Notes: generated from the sequence alone by a model not told the origin. A stretch of DNA of 64,000 nt from Rhodothermus marinus (GCF_009936275.1 NZ_AP019797.1:1107501-1171500), one strand, 5' to 3'; shown: positions 54,774 to 64,000, counted from the stretch's first letter. Numbers and translations are program-made.

Positions 54774-55667
54774 ATGCCGCGCGCTCTCTGGCTGGTATTG
54801 ATTGGCATGCTGGGATGGGCGGCCTGCGATCAGGTCGAACCCGTCCGATTCACGCCCGAGTACGTGGTCGAGTCGTACCAGATTGCGGGCGAGCCGCTGC
54901 AGCCGGTCTGGCTGACGCGGACGCTCCCGATCGAGGCCGTCTACGTGCCCGACTCGGTGCGGGTGCGGGGCGCGCAGGTGCGCATTGCGTTGCTGGACGA
55001 ACAGGGCTTGCCCGAGCGGTGGTATCCGTACGAGGAACACCCGGATTCGCCGGGCTACTACGTGCCCGTGCCGCTGGTGCGTGAGGCGCGGGTGCGGCCG
55101 CTACGCACCTACCGGCTGGAGGCCCGTATGCCCGACGGCACGCTGCTGACGGCCGAAACCACGGTGCCCGATACGTTCCGGGTGCTGGGGGCGAATCTCG
55201 ACGCGGTGCGCTACCAGAGCGAGGTGCGTCTGGAGCTGATCATGACGCGCAGCGAATATCCCGGCCGCCAGGCCGTCTACATCATCACCACCGAGGCGCT
55301 GGAACCGACCGAGGAGAATCTGACGCCTTTCGGCCGGGCGCTTTACGAAGACAGCACCTTCACGCTCGAGGAGCTGCGCGTGAGCGGTTCGCCCATTCTG
55401 AACGAGGCCAACTACACGGAATTGCCCGACGGTACGCTCCGGTTGCAGCTCCCCTGGCTGGCCGTGCTTTTCTACGGGCCCAATCGGGTGACGATCAGTG
55501 CGCTGGACGACAACCTGTACGATCTGATCCGCACGCAGAGCGTGCAGCAGGGCGGTTCGACACTCTCGCCCGGCGAGATCCCGGCCGTGCTGGAACATGT
55601 AGAAGGGGGGCGGGGTGTCTTTGGAAGCTATGCGCGGGTCCAGTACACGTTCGTGGTAGCGCGCTGA
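54774..55667 (+). CDS. DUF4249-like lipoprotein
   Basis: A 297-residue lipoprotein with signal peptide MPRALWLVLIGMLGWAAC and lipidated C18. The mature part is beta-rich (RFTPEYVVESYQIAGEPLQPVWL, VRGAQVRIALLDEQG, YRLEARMPDGTLLTAETTVPD), resembling DUF4249 proteins that pair with TonB receptors in Bacteroidota. It starts three bases after the receptor stop and is clearly co-transcribed. Confidence 0.78.
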   Translation: MPRALWLVLIGMLGWAACDQVEPVRFTPEYVVESYQIAGEPLQPVWLTRTLPIEAVYVPDSVRVRGAQVRIALLDEQGLPERWYPYEEHPDSPGYYVPVPLVREARVRPLRTYRLEARMPDGTLLTAETTVPDTFRVLGANLDAVRYQSEVRLELIMTRSEYPGRQAVYIITTEALEPTEENLTPFGRALYEDSTFTLEELRVSGSPILNEANYTELPDGTLRLQLPWLAVLFYGPNRVTISALDDNLYDLIRTQSVQQGGSTLSPGEIPAVLEHVEGGRGVFGSYARVQYTFVVAR

Positions 55668-55720
55668 CCCGCCGCTGCGTTGCGTTTCCCGATCTTCAGA
55701 AGCATCAGCGAATCAGAACC

Positions 55721-57097
55721 GTGCGTTTGATCATTGCGGCCAACCGGGCCCCTTTGCGTCACACGGAGGACGAAGGCTGGGTCCCGGCCATTGGAGGATT
55801 GGCCACCGCCCTGTTACCCGTGCTGCAGGAGCAGGGGGGTGTCTGGATTGCCATGCAGGAAGACGCAAAGGCGCCGACGCGCCAGCCCTACCCGCCCGAG
55901 GCGCCCGACCTGGAAATCCAGCGGATCCCGCTCAGTGCGCAGGAGCGCACGCACTACTACCTGGGGATGTCCAACCGGGTGCTCTGGCCCATCTGCCACT
56001 ACATGCTGCAGCATCTGGAGCTGGAGCGGGCCTACATGGAGGCCTACCGCGCGGTCAACCGGCGCTTTGCCGAGGCCATCGTACGCGCCTACCGTCCGGG
56101 CGATTTCATCTGGGTGCACGACTATCACCTGATGCTGGTGCCCCACCTGGTACGCCAGGCCATTCCCGACGCGAACATCTCGTTCTTCTGGCACATTCCC
56201 TGGCCGGCCATGGAGGTCTATCGCATCCTGCCCTGGTCGCGGGAGCTGCTGCAGGGTATGCTGGGATGCGATCTGATCGGCTTCCACGTCGAGGAGTATG
56301 TCGAAAACTTTCTGGAAAGCGCGCGCTACCTGCTCGGCGCCGAAATCGAAGACAACCGGGTGCTCTGGGAGGGGCGTGAGGTGCGCGTCGAGGCGCATCC
56401 GATCGGCATCGACGTCGCCCGCTTCGAACAGCTCGCGGAGCGGGAGGACGTGCGTCGCGAGGCCGAACGGCTTCGGGAAGAAATGCATGCCGAGTGGCTG
56501 CTCATCGGTATCGATCGGCTCGATTACACGAAGGGAATTCTTTCGCGACTGCTGGCCTTCGAGCAGTTTCTGAAGGAGTATCCGGCGTATCACGGCCGCG
56601 TCACGTTCTATCAGGTCGCCACGCCGAGCCGCACGCAACTGGAGTCCTACCAGCAGTTGAAACGCGAGGTGGACGAGGCCGTGGGGCGCATCAACGGCTT
56701 TTTTGCGCGCGATAGCTGGGTGCCCGTGCACTACCGCTATCGCACCTATACGCAGGAGGAACTCTGCGTCTTTTACCGGGCGGCCGATGTGGCGTTGATT
56801 ACCCCGCTGCGCGACGGGATGAACCTGGTCACGCAGGAGTTCATTGCGGCCAGTCGGAGTGGCGTGCTGGTGCTCTCGGAGTTGACCGGCGCGGCCCATC
56901 TGCTGCGGGAGGCCGTGCTGGTCAACCCCTACGACCGGGACGGCATGGTGCAGGCCATCCGGACGGCCCTGGAGATGCCGGTCGAGGAGCGGATCGAGCG
57001 GTTTCGCTGTCTGAAGCGGACCGTGCGCGAGCTGGACGTGCACCACTGGGCCCGCCGGTTCCTCGAAGCCATGCAGCAACGCCCTTCGGAAGTCTGA
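55721..57097 (+). CDS. otsA: Trehalose-6-phosphate synthase
   Basis: A 458-residue GT20 enzyme making trehalose-6-phosphate from UDP- or ADP-glucose and glucose-6-phosphate. IIAANRAPL and [11 protein letters not shown] at the N-terminus, [18 protein letters not shown], the nucleotide-sugar site [19 protein letters not shown] and the C-terminal [16 protein letters not shown] are all in place. The start is a GTG at 55721. Trehalose is a compatible solute, which suits a thermophile from saline water. otsB follows after six bases. Confidence 0.94.
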   Translation: MRLIIAANRAPLRHTEDEGWVPAIGGLATALLPVLQEQGGVWIAMQEDAKAPTRQPYPPEAPDLEIQRIPLSAQERTHYYLGMSNRVLWPICHYMLQHLELERAYMEAYRAVNRRFAEAIVRAYRPGDFIWVHDYHLMLVPHLVRQAIPDANISFFWHIPWPAMEVYRILPWSRELLQGMLGCDLIGFHVEEYVENFLESARYLLGAEIEDNRVLWEGREVRVEAHPIGIDVARFEQLAEREDVRREAERLREEMHAEWLLIGIDRLDYTKGILSRLLAFEQFLKEYPAYHGRVTFYQVATPSRTQLESYQQLKREVDEAVGRINGFFARDSWVPVHYRYRTYTQEELCVFYRAADVALITPLRDGMNLVTQEFIAASRSGVLVLSELTGAAHLLREAVLVNPYDRDGMVQAIRTALEMPVEERIERFRCLKRTVRELDVHHWARRFLEAMQQRPSEV

Positions 57098-57103
57098 GCG
57101 ACC

Positions 57104-57820
57104 ATGACCCTTCCGCCACGCGTCGAAAAGCCGCTGTTTTTTCTGGACTACGACGGAACGCTGGCGCCGTTTGCGCCGGATCCGAAGCAGGCGCGACCGC
57201 TTCCGGAAGTGCCCGCACTGCTGGAGGCGTTGCGCCGGCGCCATCCGGTCTGGATCGTCACGGGGCGCCGGCTCGAAGATCTGGACGAACTGCTTCCTGT
57301 TCCGCTTCCGGCCATCGGGCTCCACGGGCTGCAACGGGGACAGATCGGCGGTCCCAGAGAATTTGTCGTGCCCGAGGCGGTGCGGCGGGAGCTGGCCCGG
57401 CTGCGGGCGGCCATTCCGCATGTGCCCGGCCTCTGGATCGAAGACAAAGGGCCAACGTTCGCGCTGCATTATCGCCAGGCGCCGGACGAAGCGGCGGTGC
57501 TCCGGGCCCTGGAGCCCTGGCTGGCGCAGGTGCCCGATACGCTCGAGGTGATCCGCGGCAAAAAGGTGATCGAACTGCGACCGCGCGACGTCCACAAAGG
57601 CACGGCCGTGCGGGCCGTGGCCGTGCAGTGGCCGGATCGGACGCCCGTTTACATCGGGGACGACACGACCGACGAGGACGCATTCCGGGCGCTGGCCGAG
57701 CGAGGCGTTACGATCAAAGTGGGCGATGGAGCGACCGCCGCCCGCTATCGCCTGCCGGACGAATCGGCCGTGGTGGCCTACCTCCGGCAGTATCTCACCA
57801 GCCCTCCTGCACCCGCTTGA
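57104..57820 (+). CDS. otsB: Trehalose-6-phosphate phosphatase
   Basis: A 238-residue HAD-family phosphatase. The nucleophile motif is FFLDYDGTLAPF at residue 12, motif II is WIVTGR, and the metal motif is VYIGDDTTDEDAFRAL. It removes the phosphate from the OtsA product. Its last 26 bases overlap the convergent GH15 gene. Confidence 0.94.
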   Translation: MTLPPRVEKPLFFLDYDGTLAPFAPDPKQARPLPEVPALLEALRRRHPVWIVTGRRLEDLDELLPVPLPAIGLHGLQRGQIGGPREFVVPEAVRRELARLRAAIPHVPGLWIEDKGPTFALHYRQAPDEAAVLRALEPWLAQVPDTLEVIRGKKVIELRPRDVHKGTAVRAVAVQWPDRTPVYIGDDTTDEDAFRALAERGVTIKVGDGATAARYRLPDESAVVAYLRQYLTSPPAPA

Positions 57821-59630
57821 GCTCTTCCAGTCGAAAGACGGCGTTGATCAGGCCCAGGTGACTGAAGCCCTGCGGAAAGTTGCCCAGCAGGGCCAGCGTC
57901 TCCGGGTGCACTTCTTCGGCGTAGAGACCGAGCGGGTTCATGCGCTCGATCAGGCGGTCCAGGGCAGCACGGGCCCGGCGCAGGTCGCCGGCCAGCGCCA
58001 GCACTTCTACCAGCCAGAAGGAAGGGAGCAGAAAAGCGCCTTCAGGACCACCGACGCCGTCGTCGTTCAGGTAGCGATAGAGGAGCGGGAAGGGACCGGC
58101 CGCCAGTCGCTCCAGGCAGCGTTGTACGGTCTGTTGAAAGCGCTCGTCGGTGGCCGGTAGAAAGCCGACCAGCGGCATGATCAGCACCGAGGCGTCGAGT
58201 GCTTCCGCGCCGTAGTACTGGGTGAAGGCGCCGACTTTCGGATTCCAGGCTTTTTCGAGCACCTCCTCTCGGATCGTATGAGCCTCGCGCTCCCAGGCTT
58301 CGACCGGGGCGTCGGCGCCCAGGCGGCGCGCCAGCTGCGCCGCGCGCGTCAGCGCCACCCAGGCCCATATCTTGGAGTAGGTGTAATGGAAGACGCCGCT
58401 GCGCACTTCCCAGATGCCCGAGTCAGGCTCGCGCCAGCGGCGGCAGACTTCTTCGGCCAGCGCCTGCAGCCGTTCCCATTCGATGATGGTCAGCAGGCCG
58501 CCGTGCTGCTCGTAGCGCAGCGCGGCGTCGAGCAAGCTGCCGTAAATGTCGAGCTGAAACTGCTCGACCGCTTCGTTGCCGATGCGCACGGGGCGCGAGT
58601 CGAGGTAGCCCCGGAGCGGCAGCGTGCGCTCGGGCATGCCATGCTCGCCGCGGATCCCGTAGAGCACCCGCAACGGCTGGCCTTCGAGGCACTGGCCCAG
58701 CAGCCAGTCCAGATAAGCCGTCCCTTCTTCGACGTAGCCGGCCTGGAAGAGCGCGCGCAGAATGAAGGCCGAGTCGCGCACCCAGGAAAAGCGATAGTCC
58801 CAGTTGCGGGAGCCGCCCGGCCACTCGGGCAGCGAGGTGGTTGGCGCCGCCACGATGGCACCGGTGGGTTCATAGACCAGCAGTTTGAGCGTCAGCAGGC
58901 TGCGCTCGACGACGTCCCGGTAGCGGCCGTGGTAGTCCAGGCGATCGATCCAGCTTCGCCAGAACGTGCGCACCTTCCACAGCCGCCGATCCGGCTGATA
59001 GCTGCTTACCGGATGCACGCGGGCGGCGCCCCAGTCGGCTACCAGAAAGGTATCCTGGCCCGCTTCCATGTGCAGGTGCCCGACGGCCCGGCCGTCCTCC
59101 AGACGCAGCGGTATCTCGCTGGAAAGCGCCAGCGTTTCGTCGCCGTGTCGGGCCAGCACGCCGTACGGCGAGGCTTCAAATTCCGGTACCTGCAGCCCGT
59201 AATCGAATCGCGGCTCGAAGAGAACTTCCAGATCGACGTGCCCCTCGACGCATTCGATGCGGCGATAGATTTCGGCTGTCGGGGTCCGGCGTCGCTGCAT
59301 GTAGGGCATGAAGTCCCGCACGCGCACCCGACCTTGCGGCGTGAGGAATTCCGTCACGAGCACATTTGTGCCCTGCTCGTAGCGCTGCCAGGCCCGAAAC
59401 GGAGCCAGCGGCCGGACGGCAAACCGTCCGGCCTTCGGGTCGAGCAACGCGGCAAACTGGGCGGGGCTGTCGAAGTCGGGCAGACAGGCCCAGTCGATCG
59501 ATCCGTCGGCGCCCACCAGGACGGCCGTCCGGCTGTCGCCGATGACGCCGTAGGCCTCCAGCGGTTTGTAATCCGGATACTGGCTGGGCTCGAAGCTGAA
59601 CGACTGCATGTTGAACTTTTTGCTGAACAT
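57795..59630 (-). CDS. Glycoside hydrolase family 15 protein (possible trehalase)
   Basis: A 611-residue protein with an N-terminal beta-sandwich (IGDSRTAVLVGADGSIDWACLPDFDSPAQFAALLD) and a C-terminal (alpha/alpha)6 barrel typical of GH15. Barrel segments include NWDYRFSWVRDSAFILRALFQAGY and GIRGEHGMPERTLPLRGYLDSRPVRIGNEAVEQ, the latter with the family glutamate. Some GH15 enzymes of this layout, such as that of mycobacteria, are trehalases, and the gene faces otsA-otsB, so trehalose turnover is plausible; glucoamylase activity is the alternative. The start is taken as 59630; 59609 is also possible. Confidence 0.85.
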   Translation of the reverse strand: MFSKKFNMQSFSFEPSQYPDYKPLEAYGVIGDSRTAVLVGADGSIDWACLPDFDSPAQFAALLDPKAGRFAVRPLAPFRAWQRYEQGTNVLVTEFLTPQGRVRVRDFMPYMQRRRTPTAEIYRRIECVEGHVDLEVLFEPRFDYGLQVPEFEASPYGVLARHGDETLALSSEIPLRLEDGRAVGHLHMEAGQDTFLVADWGAARVHPVSSYQPDRRLWKVRTFWRSWIDRLDYHGRYRDVVERSLLTLKLLVYEPTGAIVAAPTTSLPEWPGGSRNWDYRFSWVRDSAFILRALFQAGYVEEGTAYLDWLLGQCLEGQPLRVLYGIRGEHGMPERTLPLRGYLDSRPVRIGNEAVEQFQLDIYGSLLDAALRYEQHGGLLTIIEWERLQALAEEVCRRWREPDSGIWEVRSGVFHYTYSKIWAWVALTRAAQLARRLGADAPVEAWEREAHTIREEVLEKAWNPKVGAFTQYYGAEALDASVLIMPLVGFLPATDERFQQTVQRCLERLAAGPFPLLYRYLNDDGVGGPEGAFLLPSFWLVEVLALAGDLRRARAALDRLIERMNPLGLYAEEVHPETLALLGNFPQGFSHLGLINAVFRLEELKRVQEGW

Positions 59631-59848
59631 CGACCGATTGGAGCCGGCCTGAAATGGCAATCCATGGAGACAGGTTTCCGGAATCTTCTTCAAGGCGCGT
59701 TCGTTTTTTAGCAGCGCCAAACAGACGTCCGATCCCCATGCGCGCCTTCGGAATGTGTAGCGGCCGTTGCTGTTGTTGCAGGTCACCGAGGGCGACGGTG
59801 GGAGGCTGTTGCTCCGCATAAGCCATGTAGGATCTTGTGAAAACTCCC

Positions 59849-59883
59849 GCGCCCTCGGCTGCTGTCGAGGGCGCTTTTCTTTA
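59849..59883 (+). terminator. Terminator-like hairpin in the leader of the rhodanese gene
   Basis: A nine-bp stem GCGCCCTCG/CGAGGGCGC with an eight-base loop and TTTTCTTTA, 40 bases before the start of the rhodanese gene. No plus-strand gene ends upstream. An upstream segment CCGAGGGCG (59786-59794) is fully complementary to part of the first arm, so an antiterminator is possible. Confidence 0.6.
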
Positions 59884-59922
59884 TGGCAACAGGCAAAGCC
59901 GAAATCAAACCGGAGCAGAGCC

Positions 59923-60792
59923 ATGGCAGCGTATGCGCATCCCGAGGTGCTGGTATCGACCGACTGGGTGGCCGAGCATCTGAACGACACCGAGCACGTC
60001 CGAATTGTGGAATCCGACGAGGACGTGCTGCTTTACGAGACCGGCCACATTCCCAACGCCGTCAAGATCGACTGGGTGCAGGACCTGCAGGACCCGATCG
60101 TGCGGGATTACATCTCGAAAGAAAGGTTCGAAGAACTCTGTGCTTCACGGGGCATCGCGAACGACACGCTGGTGGTCTTCTACGGCGACAAGAACAACTG
60201 GTGGGCCTGTTATGCCTTCTGGGTTTTCAAGCTCTTCGGCCACGAAAAGTGTGCGATCATGGACGGCGGGCGTCAGAAATGGATCGCTGAAGGGCGGCCG
60301 CTGACCCGCGAGGTGCCGTCGTTTCCGCGGACAACCTACCGGGCCAAAGCGCCGGATCCGTCGATCCGGGCATTCCGCGAAGAGGTGCTGGCCCACATGC
60401 GGGCCGGCAAGCCGCTGATCGACGTACGGACGCCCGCCGAGTATCGGGGTGAACTCACGCACATGCCCGACTATCCACAGGAAGGGGCGTTACGGGCCGG
60501 ACACATCCCCGGCGCGAAGAACGTTCCCTGGAGCATGGCTGTCCGTGAAGACGGCACGTTCAAGCCACGGGAAGAGCTGGAACGCATCTATCTGCGGGAG
60601 AAAGGGCTGAAGCCCGACGATGAGGTGATCACCTATTGCCGGATCGGGGAGCGCTCGAGCCATACCTGGTTCGTGCTGAAGTACCTGCTCGGCTTCGAGC
60701 ACGTCAAGAACTACGACGGCTCGTGGACCGAGTGGGGCAACCTGGTCGGCGTGCCCATCGAGAAGGGCGACCCTGAAGCGGCACAATCCTGA
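59923..60792 (+). CDS. Thiosulfate sulfurtransferase (two-domain rhodanese)
   Basis: A 289-residue two-domain rhodanese of the CysA/SseA type. The N-terminal domain ([21 protein letters not shown]) is inactive; the C-terminal active-site loop is [13 protein letters not shown] with Cys239, the spelling typical of thiosulfate sulfurtransferases. [15 protein letters not shown] links the two domains. Start at 59923. sufE lies downstream beyond a terminator; both deal with sulfur transfer. Confidence 0.92.
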   Translation: MAAYAHPEVLVSTDWVAEHLNDTEHVRIVESDEDVLLYETGHIPNAVKIDWVQDLQDPIVRDYISKERFEELCASRGIANDTLVVFYGDKNNWWACYAFWVFKLFGHEKCAIMDGGRQKWIAEGRPLTREVPSFPRTTYRAKAPDPSIRAFREEVLAHMRAGKPLIDVRTPAEYRGELTHMPDYPQEGALRAGHIPGAKNVPWSMAVREDGTFKPREELERIYLREKGLKPDDEVITYCRIGERSSHTWFVLKYLLGFEHVKNYDGSWTEWGNLVGVPIEKGDPEAAQS

Positions 60793-60802
60793 GCGCTATC
60801 CC

Positions 60803-60850
60803 GTTGAAAAAAAAGCCCTGCTCCAGCACTCTTTGGGGCAGGGCTTTTCT
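60803..60850 (+). terminator. Terminator of the rhodanese gene
   Basis: An 11-bp stem (60811-60821 with 60838-60848) and a 16-base loop, with T on the plus strand and eight A ahead of it, so it may work on both strands. Confidence 0.8.
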
Positions 60851-60903
60851 GTTGGAGCAAAAACCGTTGGTGACGCGTCTCTGTTGAAAAAACAAAAAAG
60901 CTT

Positions 60904-61341
60904 ATGCGAAAGCTGGACGCCCTGCTCGAACTGTTTCAGGAGGCCGAGCCTGCCGAGCGGCTGGAGTTGTTGCTGGACTTTGCCGAGCGGCTGCCGCCGC
61001 TTCCGCCGGAGTACGTGCCGTTACGCGATGCCGGGCTGGGTATGGTGCACGAATGCCAGTCGCCGGTCTTCTTCCTGCCGGAGGTGCAGGACGGCCGCGT
61101 GCGCATCTATGCCGACGTGCCGCGCGAGGCGCCGACGCCCCGGGCTTTTACGGCAATGCTGGTCGAAGCCTTCGACGGCGAGCCGCCCGAGGTCGTGCTG
61201 GAGGCGCCCGAGGATCTGCTCTACCGGCTGGGCATCGCACCGCTGCTGGGCATGCAACGCCTGCGGGGATTGACCGCCATCTATCAGAAGCTCCGGCGCG
61301 AGGTGGCCGAAAAGGCCGGTCTCTCGGCTAATCCACGGTGA
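60904..61341 (+). CDS. sufE: SufE-type cysteine desulfurase activator
   Basis: A 145-residue SufE protein that takes sulfur from SufS for Fe-S cluster assembly. The sulfur-accepting cysteine is C51 in MVHECQSPVFFLP. The hydrophobic helix LLGMQRLRGLTAIYQKL near the end matches the family. No other suf gene is in view. Its end overlaps the convergent Nudix gene by 14 bases. Confidence 0.92.
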   Translation: MRKLDALLELFQEAEPAERLELLLDFAERLPPLPPEYVPLRDAGLGMVHECQSPVFFLPEVQDGRVRIYADVPREAPTPRAFTAMLVEAFDGEPPEVVLEAPEDLLYRLGIAPLLGMQRLRGLTAIYQKLRREVAEKAGLSANPR

Positions 61342-61963
61342 GCAGGGCCAGCAGTTCGGCCAGCATCATGGCCGTGGCACCCCAGATGCGATAGGAGCCT
61401 ATCTCGAAAAAAGGCACCATTACGTCCCGTCCGCGAATCGTCCAGCGCTCCCGGCGCCGGCTGGCCGGGTCCAGCAATGCGGCCAGCGGCACGCGCAGCA
61501 CGGCTTCCACCTCTTCGGGGCAGGGGTGCAGCTCTGGCAGTGGCGCAATGGCGCCGACGAACGGATGCACGCAGAAGTTGGAGACCGGTATGTAGAGCGG
61601 CGTCAGGGCACCCAGCAGTTCGATCTGCTCGGGCGGCAGGCCCAGCTCTTCGTGGGCTTCGCGGAGGGTTGTCTCCTGAAGGGTTTCGCCCGGCTCGCGT
61701 CGTCCGCCCGGAAAGCCGATCTGACCGCCGTGTTCTTTCAGATGGGAGGGACGCGCGACCAGCAGCAGGTGCGGGCGTTCCTGCTCGGGAAACAGCAGCG
61801 CCAGCACGCCGGCCTCCCGACAGGGCTTCCCCTCGATGCGAAGCTGCTCGGGCGTCTGCCGGTACTCCGGCGCCATCTGAAGCTGGGCGGTGGTCCCGGG
61901 CAGGGGGCCGGCCAGCCGTCGGCGCAGCAGGGCAATGCACTCGGCGAACGTCGGCGTACGCAT
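61328..61963 (-). CDS. Nudix hydrolase (CoA pyrophosphatase-like)
   Basis: A 211-residue Nudix protein. The Nudix box is complete: GGRREPGETLQETTLREAHE followed by ELGL. VLALLFPEQERPHLLLVARPSHLKEHGGQIGFPGG before it matches the NudL/YeaB CoA-pyrophosphatase group. It faces sufE tail-to-tail. Confidence 0.9.
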   Translation of the reverse strand: MRTPTFAECIALLRRRLAGPLPGTTAQLQMAPEYRQTPEQLRIEGKPCREAGVLALLFPEQERPHLLLVARPSHLKEHGGQIGFPGGRREPGETLQETTLREAHEELGLPPEQIELLGALTPLYIPVSNFCVHPFVGAIAPLPELHPCPEEVEAVLRVPLAALLDPASRRRERWTIRGRDVMVPFFEIGSYRIWGATAMMLAELLALLTVD

Positions 61964-61987
61964 ACCGCCAGCGTACGCCGGGGATGC

Positions 61988-62695
61988 TCAGGGGATTCCG
62001 GCGGGTTCGAACCGGTAGTCGCGATAGAAAAGCTCCTGCGTGATCAGCAGCGTGTAGCGACGCATGCGCCGGCGCACGGGATGCAGCCAGGTGAGCTGGC
62101 GGTGCACGGGCAGATCGCGGCCTTCGATGCGCGCGAAGCGGGTCTGGAGCCGGGCCGGGACGGACATCCGGGGGCCACGCAGCAGCAGCCGACTCTGCAC
62201 CAGGCGGCCGTCGTCGCGGGCAAACCAGAGCGTGATGCGCTCGACGGGCGGGCGGCCGGGCGGTTGCAGGTCGAGGCGCCAGCAGGCCACCCGATCGACC
62301 GAGTCGGCAACGGCCGGCCCCCACGGACGCAGCCCGGCCAGCAGACGAAACGGTGGCCAGCGGTCCAGCAACGGCTCCAGCCAGCGCGGCTTTGGGCGCA
62401 CCATCCGCGGGAAAGCTTCGGTCGGCATGGCCCGACCGTCCACCTCCAGCAACCGGACCCGGCGCTCCATGCGTTCCGGTGTAATGTGCGCTTCGACGAT
62501 GAAACGCACGCGGCGCACGCCATACGGAGCGTCGATGACGTGATGCCCTTCCACCTCGACGGAAAGTTGCTCCCAGTCCCGCCAGGCCGCACGCTGCCCG
62601 CGCAACCAGGCCGCCCACAGCGTGTCGGCGGCCTGCGCCGCGACGCACGTCGTGGTCAGCAGGAAAAACGTAACGAGATGGAGCACGTAACGCAT
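61988..62695 (-). CDS. Exported protein of unknown function
   Basis: A 235-residue protein with a signal peptide (MRYVLHLVTFFLLTTTCVAAQA). The mature chain (about 210 residues) is rich in Arg and Trp with beta-like stretches (WEQLSVEVEGHHVIDAP, RVRFIVEAHITPERM, VERITLWFARDDGRLVQSRLLL), recalling LolA/LolB-type lipid-binding sandwiches, but I cannot assign it. It is upstream of the Nudix gene on the same strand, 24 bases away. Confidence 0.6.
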   Translation of the reverse strand: MRYVLHLVTFFLLTTTCVAAQAADTLWAAWLRGQRAAWRDWEQLSVEVEGHHVIDAPYGVRRVRFIVEAHITPERMERRVRLLEVDGRAMPTEAFPRMVRPKPRWLEPLLDRWPPFRLLAGLRPWGPAVADSVDRVACWRLDLQPPGRPPVERITLWFARDDGRLVQSRLLLRGPRMSVPARLQTRFARIEGRDLPVHRQLTWLHPVRRRMRRYTLLITQELFYRDYRFEPAGIP

Positions 62696-62846
62696 CGCGG
62701 TCCGGTCGCTTCCCACGGTATTCAATGCCGGTGAGCGCTTCGAGATATGGCAGAACTGTGACAAAAGTTCGGCTTCTTTGCAGCGGTGGGACCTTTTGCC
62801 GGGGCGATTGCGGTTTTTTAGGCAGGAAAGCAGCCGGTAAAGCAAA

Positions 62847-63548
62847 ATGAGCGCGCGCATTCTGATCGTCGAAGACGATGCGCCGCTGCGGGCGCTGCTG
62901 CAGGAGCGACTGGCGGCCGAGGGCTATACGGTCGAGGCCGTTGCCACGGGTGAGGAGGCGCTGCAGGCGCTGGAAGCACGGCCGCCGGACCTGGTGGTAC
63001 TGGACCTGATGCTGCCGGGTATGGACGGGCTGGAGGTGTGTCGCCGGTTGCGGGCGCGCCATCCGGCCGTGTACGTGCTGATGCTCACGGCGCGCTCGAG
63101 CGAGCTGGATCGCGTGGTCGGGCTGGAAGTCGGGGCCGACGATTACGTGACCAAGCCGTTCAGCCTGAACGAACTGGTGGCGCGCGTGCGGGCCGGATTG
63201 CGTCGGCTGCAACTGGATCGGGAGACGGCCGAAGAAGCGCCGCTGGAGTTCGACGGACTGCGCATCGATCCGGTGCGACGGCAGGTCTGGCGCGACGGAC
63301 AGCCCGTACACCTGACCGTCCGGGAGTTCGAGCTGCTGCTGTTTCTGGCCCGGCATCCGGATCGGCCGTTCACCCGGCTGCAACTGCTCCGCGAGGTCTG
63401 GGGCATCGACTATCCCGGCTATGCGCGGACGGTCGATTCGCACATCCAGCGACTTCGGGCCAAGATCGAGCCCACCCCGGGCGCGCCGCGTTACATCCGA
63501 ACGGTCTGGGGCGTCGGCTACAAGTTTCAATCGAGCGAAGAGCCATGA
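62847..63548 (+). CDS. OmpR-family response regulator
   Basis: A 233-residue response regulator. The receiver has the acidic pair VEDD, phosphoacceptor D53 in VVLDLMLPGMDG and the lysine in YVTKPF. The C-terminal winged helix (LTVREFELLLFLARHPDRPFTR, TVDSHIQRLRAKIEP, IRTVWGVGYKF) binds DNA. It overlaps the sensor kinase start as ATGA. Signal and targets are unknown. Confidence 0.94.
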   Translation: MSARILIVEDDAPLRALLQERLAAEGYTVEAVATGEEALQALEARPPDLVVLDLMLPGMDGLEVCRRLRARHPAVYVLMLTARSSELDRVVGLEVGADDYVTKPFSLNELVARVRAGLRRLQLDRETAEEAPLEFDGLRIDPVRRQVWRDGQPVHLTVREFELLLFLARHPDRPFTRLQLLREVWGIDYPGYARTVDSHIQRLRAKIEPTPGAPRYIRTVWGVGYKFQSSEEP

Positions 63549-64000
63549 GCAGCTGGCGCGGCTCGGTGTTCGGCCGCGTGGCCGCACTCCTGATCGGTGC
63601 GCAGGTGCTGGTGGCGCTGCTGGCCGTCGGGCTGAGCGCCTACTTTGCGCAGACGCGCAGCCGGGAGCTGGCCGCTTCGGGTATTCGGCTCCGGCTCGAC
63701 GCTCTGGCCGAAGAGATCGAGCGCCGGGCCGATCTGAGTGCAGGCGATCTGGCCACGCTACCCCTTCCGCTGCAACTGGACCTGAGGGCCCGCTTTCCGG
63801 ACCCCGTATGGCTGGTCGATACGCTGGGGAAGCCCGTCTTTGTCGCCCGGCCCGACTCGGAACTGTTCGGGCCGTATCCGGAAATGCCCCGCGCGCTGCC
63901 GACCGCGCTGACCTTCTGGCTTCGTCGGGATACGCTTGTGGTGCATCTGGAAGGCGACGGCTGGGGGATGGCCCCGCTGTACGATCTGGGAGGGCAGCAG
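63545..64000 (+). CDS. Sensor histidine kinase, N-terminal part (cut by window end)
   Basis: The first 152 residues of the partner kinase. A membrane segment (about residues 10-32: VAALLIGAQVLVALLAVGLSAYF) is followed by a periplasmic sensor region (ELAASGIRLRLDALAEEIERRA ... WLVDTLGKPVFV). The HAMP, dimerisation and ATPase parts lie beyond the window. The 4-base overlap with the regulator is typical of such pairs. Confidence 0.85.
   Translation, partial: MSSWRGSVFGRVAALLIGAQVLVALLAVGLSAYFAQTRSRELAASGIRLRLDALAEEIERRADLSAGDLATLPLPLQLDLRARFPDPVWLVDTLGKPVFVARPDSELFGPYPEMPRALPTALTFWLRRDTLVVHLEGDGWGMAPLYDLGGQQ

Noticed and set aside
59631..59922. A known riboswitch class upstream of the rhodanese gene
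   Set aside because: I looked for SAM-type and other familiar cores and recognise none; only the terminator and one complementary segment are supportable.

Overview
The window is GC-rich, gene-dense chromosomal DNA. It most resembles a thermophilic member of the Rhodothermota, close to Rhodothermus marinus; this is inferred from gene content, not from a database match. The pointers are the type IX secretion genes porU and porV with cargo carrying C-terminal sorting domains, a Bacteroidota-style arginine operon (argG, argC, argD, argF', argB), a TonB-dependent receptor paired with a DUF4249-like lipoprotein, and a trehalose pathway. I see no phage, insertion sequence or CRISPR array.

Layout. 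0-9.3 kb: the end of an aspartokinase frame, asd, an acetyltransferase, tRNA-Gly with a clear promoter and terminator, two lipoproteins, hemW, nurA with a HAS-barrel partner, and a tandem pair of small membrane proteins. 9.3-14.4 kb: one copy of a dispersed repeat, ppdK, dps and a glycerate kinase. 14.4-21.2 kb: the arginine operon on the minus strand, headed by what reads as a complete ribosome-dependent attenuator (promoter, Arg-rich leader peptide, antiterminator, terminator). 21.2-31.4 kb: mscS-folD, the T9SS pair porU-porV, an unknown His-rich membrane protein and a dicarboxylate/glutamate symporter. 31.4-39 kb: a DUF1080 protein, tRNA-Arg, a CPBP protease, a DUF2007 protein, cdsA, a small membrane protein, mutL, tilS and hpt.

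39.2-45.4 kb is a RiPP locus built from lasso-peptide-type parts: an HPr-kinase-like protein, an asparagine-synthetase-like cyclase, three precursor peptides, an ABC exporter and a PqqD-like recognition element. No B2 leader protease is visible, and the predicted cores have no acidic residue at ring position 7-9. A fourth peptide with the same leader spacing but almost no core lies at 47.7 kb, behind a T9SS-exported beta-helix protein.

45.4-64 kb: two T9SS cargo proteins, a DUF4097 beta-repeat protein, the second copy of the dispersed repeat, dnaG, a TonB receptor with its lipoprotein, otsA-otsB facing a GH15 hydrolase, a rhodanese, sufE, a Nudix hydrolase, an unknown exported protein, and a two-component system whose kinase runs off the right edge.

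The two strongest leads are the arginine attenuator (about 20956-21180) and the non-canonical lasso-like RiPP locus (39243-45377 plus 47644-47799).
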